Position numbers and translations under genes: made by a program
NCBI GenBank assembly: GCA_947455645.1
Contig: CANGPA010000010.1
Span: 1 to 46,341 of the forward strand
Length of the DNA: 46,341 nucleotides
From: Hyphomicrobiales bacterium
GTDB lineage: Bacteria > Pseudomonadota > Alphaproteobacteria > Rhizobiales > Beijerinckiaceae
Direction of reading: 5' to 3'
The notes under the pieces: generated by a model
Seen by the model: only the letters and a program-made list of their open reading frames with translations
The model's database searches: none
Told to the model about the DNA's origin: nothing
Shown here: in pieces, positions 42,500-46,341 of the stretch
Position numbering within the stretch: position 1 is the first letter of the stretch
Layout: the number at the start of each line of letters is the position of its first letter

Positions 42500-43156
42500 A
42501 TGTCGGAAGAGGCGCTCGCCTTTGGGGCTGTATTGATTGGCTATCTTTTTGGCTCGATCCCCTTTGGCGTTATCTTAACGCGGGCCTTTGGTGCGGGCGA
42601 TTTGCGCTCGATTGGCTCCGGCAATATCGGTGCAACCAATGTGTTGCGCACGGGCCGCAAAGGGCTTGCTGCGGCAACCTTGATCGGTGACATGCTCAAG
42701 GGCACAGCGGCGGTGCTGGTTGCGTTCTATGCCTTGGGTGAGGACGCGGCGGTGCCGGCGGCGATTGCCGCTTTTCTGGGGCATCTTTATCCGGTCTGGC
42801 TAAAATTTAAGGGCGGTAAGGGCGTTGCGACCTATCTCGGCGTGGCGCTTGCGCTTGCGCCCCTCGCAGCCCTTGCCTTTGCGGCAAGCTGGTTGATTAC
42901 GGCACGGCTTTCGCGGTATTCTTCCCTCTCAGCGCTCATTGCGAGCCTTGCGACCCCAGTCGTCGCTGCGTATTTTGGCGACACACGTATCGGTGGTGTT
43001 CTCCTCATTTTGACACTGGTGCTGTGGGTGACGCATCGCGCGAATATCGCGCGTCTTCTCGCCGGTACCGAAGGACGGATCGGAGCCAAGAATGGCGCGT
43101 CATCCGAAGACGGAAACGCAAACGGGGCAGGCGCTGACGGATCGTCAGCGGCTTGA
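42500..43156 (+). CDS. plsY: Glycerol-3-phosphate acyltransferase PlsY
   Basis: PlsY transfers the acyl group of acyl-phosphate (made by PlsX) to glycerol-3-phosphate in the inner membrane. The 218-residue protein has about five helices and the three family motifs: GSIPFG then [14 protein letters not shown], a central [18 protein letters not shown], and [15 protein letters not shown] chose ATG 42500, eight nt after GGAG; ATG 42494 is too close. The hydrophilic, Gly/Ala-rich last 20 residues are encoded within the start of dprA, which overlaps by 65 bases. Confidence 0.94.
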   Translation: MSEEALAFGAVLIGYLFGSIPFGVILTRAFGAGDLRSIGSGNIGATNVLRTGRKGLAAATLIGDMLKGTAAVLVAFYALGEDAAVPAAIAAFLGHLYPVWLKFKGGKGVATYLGVALALAPLAALAFAASWLITARLSRYSSLSALIASLATPVVAAYFGDTRIGGVLLILTLVLWVTHRANIARLLAGTEGRIGAKNGASSEDGNANGAGADGSSAA

Positions 43157-44309
43157 TTGGTTGAGATTAGCGCGGACCGAAAGCATTGGTCCGCGCACGT
43201 TTCGCTCTCTTCTCAATCGCTATGGGGGGGCGGCTGCCGCGCTCGAGGCTTTGCCCGATTTGCTGCGCAGTCAGGGGCGCACATCAACGGTTACGAGCCT
43301 CGCCGCGGTTGAGGATGAGGTGGCACAAGCGGAAAAGCTCGGCGTGCGGTTGATCGCCATGGGCGAGCCGGATTATCCGCCGCTCTTGCGTCTGATTGAT
43401 TCAGCCCCGCCGGTAATCGGCATAAGGGGGCGGGTGAGCGTCGCCTCTAAACCCTCGGTGGCGATCGTTGGATCGCGCAACGCGTCTGCGGCGGGTCTTA
43501 AAATTGCGGAACTGATTGCGGTGGGTCTTGGGCGGCAGGCTTTTGTCGTTGTATCGGGTCTCGCGCGCGGCATTGATGCCGCCGTTCATCGGGCCACTCT
43601 GGGCTTTGGCACCGTGGCGGTGCTCGCGGGTGGTCATGATCGGCCTTATCCGTCCGAACACCGCGATCTTCTCGATGCGATTTTGGAAACCGGTGCGGCG
43701 ATCAGCGAAATGCCGATGGGCTGGGAACCGCGCGGGCGCGATTTTCCCCGACGCAACCGGATCATTTCAGGCTTGAGTTATGGCGTGGTTGTGGTGGAGG
43801 CGGCGATGCGGTCGGGCTCTTTGATCACCGCGCGCTTCGCCGGTGAACAGGGACGCGATATTTTTGCCGTGCCCGGCTCACCCCTTGATCCACGCTCGGA
43901 GGGCACCAATGCGCTTATTCGCGACGGTGCTACGCTTGTGACCTCGGCCGATCAAATTGCGGAGGCCTTGGCGCCGGCACTCGGCCGACTTCCCTTTACG
44001 GGCGGCGCGGATGAATCGGCGGCCGATAATGTTTTGGGACCGTATTGGGACGAGCTCGACCCGGATCTCAACGCGCTGGAGAGGACATCCAGCTTTGCTG
44101 AGGACGCACCAGACGGCAATGGGGAGGAGCTATTGCCGCGGGATCAACTGGTTGCACTGATCGGGACCACGCCGATGCCGATCGATGATCTCGTCAGGCT
44201 TTCGGGTCGTCCGGTCGCATCCGTTCGTACACTTCTCGTCGAGCTCGAACTCGAGGGACGCATTGCACGGCAGGATGGGGGCCTTATCGCCTCCATCCCG
44301 CCGCATTAG
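43092..44309 (+). CDS. dprA: DNA-processing protein DprA
   Basis: DprA binds incoming single-stranded DNA and loads RecA in natural transformation. The 405-residue protein has an N-terminal helical (SAM-like) domain, the Rossmann fold with [43 protein letters not shown] and [13 protein letters not shown], and a C-terminal winged helix ([31 protein letters not shown]). ATG 43092 gives a normal N-terminus and means a 65-base overlap with plsY in another frame. A later start would cut into [17 protein letters not shown]. Confidence 0.95.
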   Translation: MARHPKTETQTGQALTDRQRLDWLRLARTESIGPRTFRSLLNRYGGAAAALEALPDLLRSQGRTSTVTSLAAVEDEVAQAEKLGVRLIAMGEPDYPPLLRLIDSAPPVIGIRGRVSVASKPSVAIVGSRNASAAGLKIAELIAVGLGRQAFVVVSGLARGIDAAVHRATLGFGTVAVLAGGHDRPYPSEHRDLLDAILETGAAISEMPMGWEPRGRDFPRRNRIISGLSYGVVVVEAAMRSGSLITARFAGEQGRDIFAVPGSPLDPRSEGTNALIRDGATLVTSADQIAEALAPALGRLPFTGGADESAADNVLGPYWDELDPDLNALERTSSFAEDAPDGNGEELLPRDQLVALIGTTPMPIDDLVRLSGRPVASVRTLLVELELEGRIARQDGGLIASIPPH

Positions 44310-44312
44310 GGG

Positions 44313-44558
44313 TCAGACGATATCGCCGCGGGCTTTCGCAACTTGCCCATTGGCCTCGATCCGGGCCATTTCGAGGAAATAGGCAAGCAGATCATAATTG
44401 GCCTTGCGGGCAATGGCGCTCAATTCGAACGTCATTTTCGCAAGGTAAACTGCGATCTCATCATTGCCGGCGGGCAAATTATTTTGAGCCGGCTTGGCAT
44501 GACGCGGGAAGACGCTTACGGTGCGGGAGTCTAGGCTTTGAGCTGCATTGGCGGCCAT
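44313..44558 (-). CDS. Small conserved-looking protein, 81 aa
   Basis: This is a short protein starting at ATG 44558 behind GAAAGGA, with stop 3 bp from the convergent dprA stop. The second half is a long predicted helix (DEIAVYLAKMTFELSAIARKANYDLLAYFLEMARIEA), amphipathic and without a signal peptide. The clear ribosome-binding site and codon use support a real gene. I recall similar short proteins in Beijerinckiaceae and Methylobacteriaceae, without function. Confidence 0.75.
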   Translation of the reverse strand: MAANAAQSLDSRTVSVFPRHAKPAQNNLPAGNDEIAVYLAKMTFELSAIARKANYDLLAYFLEMARIEANGQVAKARGDIV

Positions 44559-44938
44559 GTCGAAGTCCTTTCAGGATCGGCGGGCCGTCAGGCCCGGTGC
44601 GGTAGATGAAGCGAACGCTCACAATCCGTAATTACAACTTACAACTGCAAATTACACCGCTTAACTCTTACGGTTGTGTTACGCCAATTCAGAAAATTGT
44701 TCAAGTCGACGTACGCAACGTCATTTCGTCGACTTGACGCAGAGGAAGAGACACCAATTTTTTTGCCAAGGGAGGAAATATGCAGTGTTTTACATGTTAA
44801 ACGCGTGCAAATTTTTTCCGACTTGGTGATTAATACGTAAAAAATTCTAATTTTATTGAATTCGTTTTGCGTTTTGCAACCACGATCCGCAATCCAATAT
44901 CACTCTGGTTGTAGCGGTCTTCAACAAAAAAATTCGAA
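44559..44938. other. Non-coding, AT-rich region between two minus-strand genes
   Basis: No protein gene of normal size is visible in these 380 bases. They contain an exact 11-bp inverted repeat (44701-44737), a strong Shine-Dalgarno before a six-codon frame (44780-44800), and AT-rich stretches near 44760-44880. The promoter of the 81-residue protein should lie in the left part. Nothing else was recognised. Confidence 0.5.
44701..44737. repeat. 11-bp perfect inverted repeat
   Basis: TCAAGTCGACG (44701-44711) and CGTCGACTTGA (44727-44737) are separated by 15 bp. It has no T-run, so a two-site operator is more likely than a terminator. The regulator is unknown. Confidence 0.8.
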
Positions 44939-45430
44939 TCAAAGTGGTTGGATCGCGCGCGCCGCTTGTCCCGTACGGTCAATAAACGCTTGCAAGAGAT
45001 AAGCGGCGGCCATTTTATCGACGAGTTCCGCGCGTCGGGCGCGTGAAGCGTCGGCCTCAAGCAGTGTGCGGGTGACGGCGGCGGTCGAAAGCCGCTCGTC
45101 TTGGAACAGAATCGGCAGGTCGGTCAGTTTTGCGAGATTGCGGGCAAAGGCTTCGGTCGCCTGAACGCGCGGCCCGCTTGTGCCGTCCATATTAAGGGGC
45201 AGGCCCAGAATCAGCGCGCCAATATCCTGCTTCTGGCACAAAGCGAGAAGGGCGGCGGCATCGGGACCAAATTTGACGCGACGAAGAGTCTCGAGTGGGC
45301 TCGCGATCCGGCGTTCCACATCGGATATGGCGATCCCGATCGTTTTTGTACCCAGATCAAGCCCCATCAGGCGCTTGAAGCGCGGGAGCGCGGATAGAAG
45401 GGCGGTCTCAGCGTCAGGATCACGGATCAT
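44939..45430 (-). CDS. ruvX: RuvX/YqgF pre-16S rRNA nuclease family protein
   Basis: This 163-residue RNase H-like protein has [48 protein letters not shown] and [14 protein letters not shown]. The Asp, Glu and Asp of these motifs form the metal-binding active site. YqgF in E. coli processes the 5' end of 16S rRNA; the family was earlier proposed to resolve Holliday junctions. It is divergent from gatC, a common alphaproteobacterial arrangement. Confidence 0.94.
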   Translation of the reverse strand: MIRDPDAETALLSALPRFKRLMGLDLGTKTIGIAISDVERRIASPLETLRRVKFGPDAAALLALCQKQDIGALILGLPLNMDGTSGPRVQATEAFARNLAKLTDLPILFQDERLSTAAVTRTLLEADASRARRAELVDKMAAAYLLQAFIDRTGQAARAIQPL

Positions 45431-45512
45431 GAGGGCGACCTATCATGATTTGACCCGGCGAGCCATGTTTCTTGCCCGTTCGTGTGGGGGCCGTCTGCGC
45501 GCGGTCTTGCCA

Positions 45513-45542
45513 TTGCGGCGCAGAGGGAGCGGGTGCTATAGG
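45513..45542 (+). promoter_or_regulatory. Candidate gatCA promoter
   Basis: TTGCGG (45513-45518) and TATAGG (45537-45542) are 18 bp apart, about 100 nt before gatC. It is a moderate match. Confidence 0.45.
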
Positions 45543-45641
45543 CCCGACATCGATTTTTCACTGAAACCGGGCCTAGCGGACGACTTGGCGCTTTGAGCAA
45601 AGCCAGACCGTTCGGGATCCCTACAAGCAGACGGAGCGTCT

Positions 45642-45929
45642 ATGTCTGTTGATACCGCGACCGTGCGGCGGATTGCGCGTTTGGCGCGCATCGCTGTCAC
45701 CGACGAAGAAGTCCCTCATCTTCAGGGGGAACTTAATGCCATGCTGTCATTCGTCGAGCAGTTAAACAGCGTCAATGTCGAGGGCGTTGAGCCCATGACA
45801 TCGGTGACACCGATGGCGATGAAGAAGCGCGTGGATCAAGTGACTGATGGCGACATCGCCGATGTGATCACGGGTAACGCGCCGCAGACCGAGGATCATT
45901 ATTTCCTCGTCCCCAAAGTTGTCGAATAA
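45642..45929 (+). CDS. gatC: Aspartyl/glutamyl-tRNA amidotransferase subunit C
   Basis: GatC is the small subunit of GatCAB, which converts Glu-tRNA(Gln) or Asp-tRNA(Asn) to the amidated form. The 95-residue protein has [43 protein letters not shown] and the C-terminal [15 protein letters not shown] 45642 follows GGAG. gatA follows 14 bp later. Confidence 0.96.
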   Translation: MSVDTATVRRIARLARIAVTDEEVPHLQGELNAMLSFVEQLNSVNVEGVEPMTSVTPMAMKKRVDQVTDGDIADVITGNAPQTEDHYFLVPKVVE

Positions 45930-45943
45930 AGCAAAGCTCCTTC

Positions 45944-46341
45944 ATGACCGATCTTACGCATCTTACTCTTGCTGACGCGCGCGATGCGCTCAAAGCGAAG
46001 AAAATTTCAGCGGTTGAGCTCATCGACGCGCATCTTGTCGCGATGGAAAAGGCAAAAGCCTTGAACGCCTATGTGCTCGATACGCCTGACCAAGCGCGTG
46101 CGATGGCGAAAGCGTCCGATGAGCGTTTAGCAAAAGGCGAGGCTGGCGCGCTTGAAGGCATTCCGCTCGGCATCAAGGATCTCTATGCAACCAAGGGCGT
46201 GCGCACGACCGCGTGCTCGAAAATCCTTGGCAATTTTGTCCCGCAATATGAATCAACCGTCACGAGCCAACTCTGGCGCGATGGCGCAGTGATGCTCGGC
46301 AAACTCAATAATGACGAATTTGCGATGGGCTCGTCGAATGA
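45944..46341 (+). CDS. gatA: Glutamyl-tRNA amidotransferase subunit A, 3' end outside the window
   Basis: The frame starts at ATG 45944, 14 bp after gatC, and runs open to the last base of the window; 132 residues are visible. GatA is the amidase that releases ammonia from glutamine. The amidase-signature fold is clear: [15 protein letters not shown] contains catalytic Lys78, and the window ends inside [11 protein letters not shown], where the Ser-cis-Ser motif begins. The remaining two thirds, with the nucleophile Ser, lie outside. Confidence 0.95.
   Translation, partial: MTDLTHLTLADARDALKAKKISAVELIDAHLVAMEKAKALNAYVLDTPDQARAMAKASDERLAKGEAGALEGIPLGIKDLYATKGVRTTACSKILGNFVPQYESTVTSQLWRDGAVMLGKLNNDEFAMGSSN

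Overview
The window is a piece of an alphaproteobacterial chromosome, most likely Hyphomicrobiales and Beijerinckiaceae-like. The gene orders glyA-nrdR-ribD-ribE-ribH-nusB-thiL, chaperone-DUF177-plsX-fabH-ihfA-merR and pyrB-pyrX-plsY-dprA are typical of that group, as are the small DUF2842 gene beside ctaA and the CTCATCCTGAGGAGC-type palindromic repeats. No rRNA operon, CRISPR array or complete insertion sequence was found.

Positions 1-9430 are an accessory island. The DNA is visibly more AT-rich at the left edge. It carries two unrecognised genes (the first cut by the window edge), a minus-strand unit DUF3293-metK with a SAM-II (SAM_alpha) riboswitch directly in front of metK, two DNA-binding proteins (one AlpA/Xis-like), three consecutive tyrosine recombinases translated as a coupled unit with a 69-residue protein between the second and third, and a HigBA-type toxin-antitoxin pair. 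The island abuts the 3' end of a tRNA-Phe gene, a classical integration site. The far end of the island lies outside the window.

From 9.4 to 24.4 kb the content is core: tRNA-Phe, serine hydroxymethyltransferase, NrdR, riboflavin synthesis, NusB, ThiL, an MFS transporter, a K+-independent H+-pyrophosphatase, BamE, a bc1-complex assembly chaperone, DUF177, PlsX, FabH, IHF-alpha, a MerR-type regulator and tRNA-Pro. Just after tRNA-Pro lies a small scar or cassette: a 27-bp copy of the tRNA 3' end, GC-rich hairpins, a stand-alone GIY-YIG gene and a 21-bp tandem duplication.

From 24.9 to 40 kb are an SRPBCC protein, a PhnA-like protein, DUF2842, heme A synthase, a universal stress protein with an FNR/FixK-type box, an O-acetylhomoserine sulfhydrylase-like enzyme, a Tat-exported dienelactone hydrolase, CoA-related enzymes, ribosomal proteins L13-S9, two c-type cytochromes, a histidine-rich Ni/Co efflux protein, a double cold-shock-domain protein, DUF192 and topoisomerase I. 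From 40 kb to the end are pyrB with a dihydroorotase-like partner that has lost its metal-binding HxH motif, plsY overlapping dprA, ruvX, gatC and the start of gatA.

The observations most worth following are the riboswitch-controlled metK on a mobile island, an unidentified multi-helix leader in front of DUF3293, the coupled three-recombinase module, and the GIY-YIG cassette beside the duplicated tRNA-Pro end.
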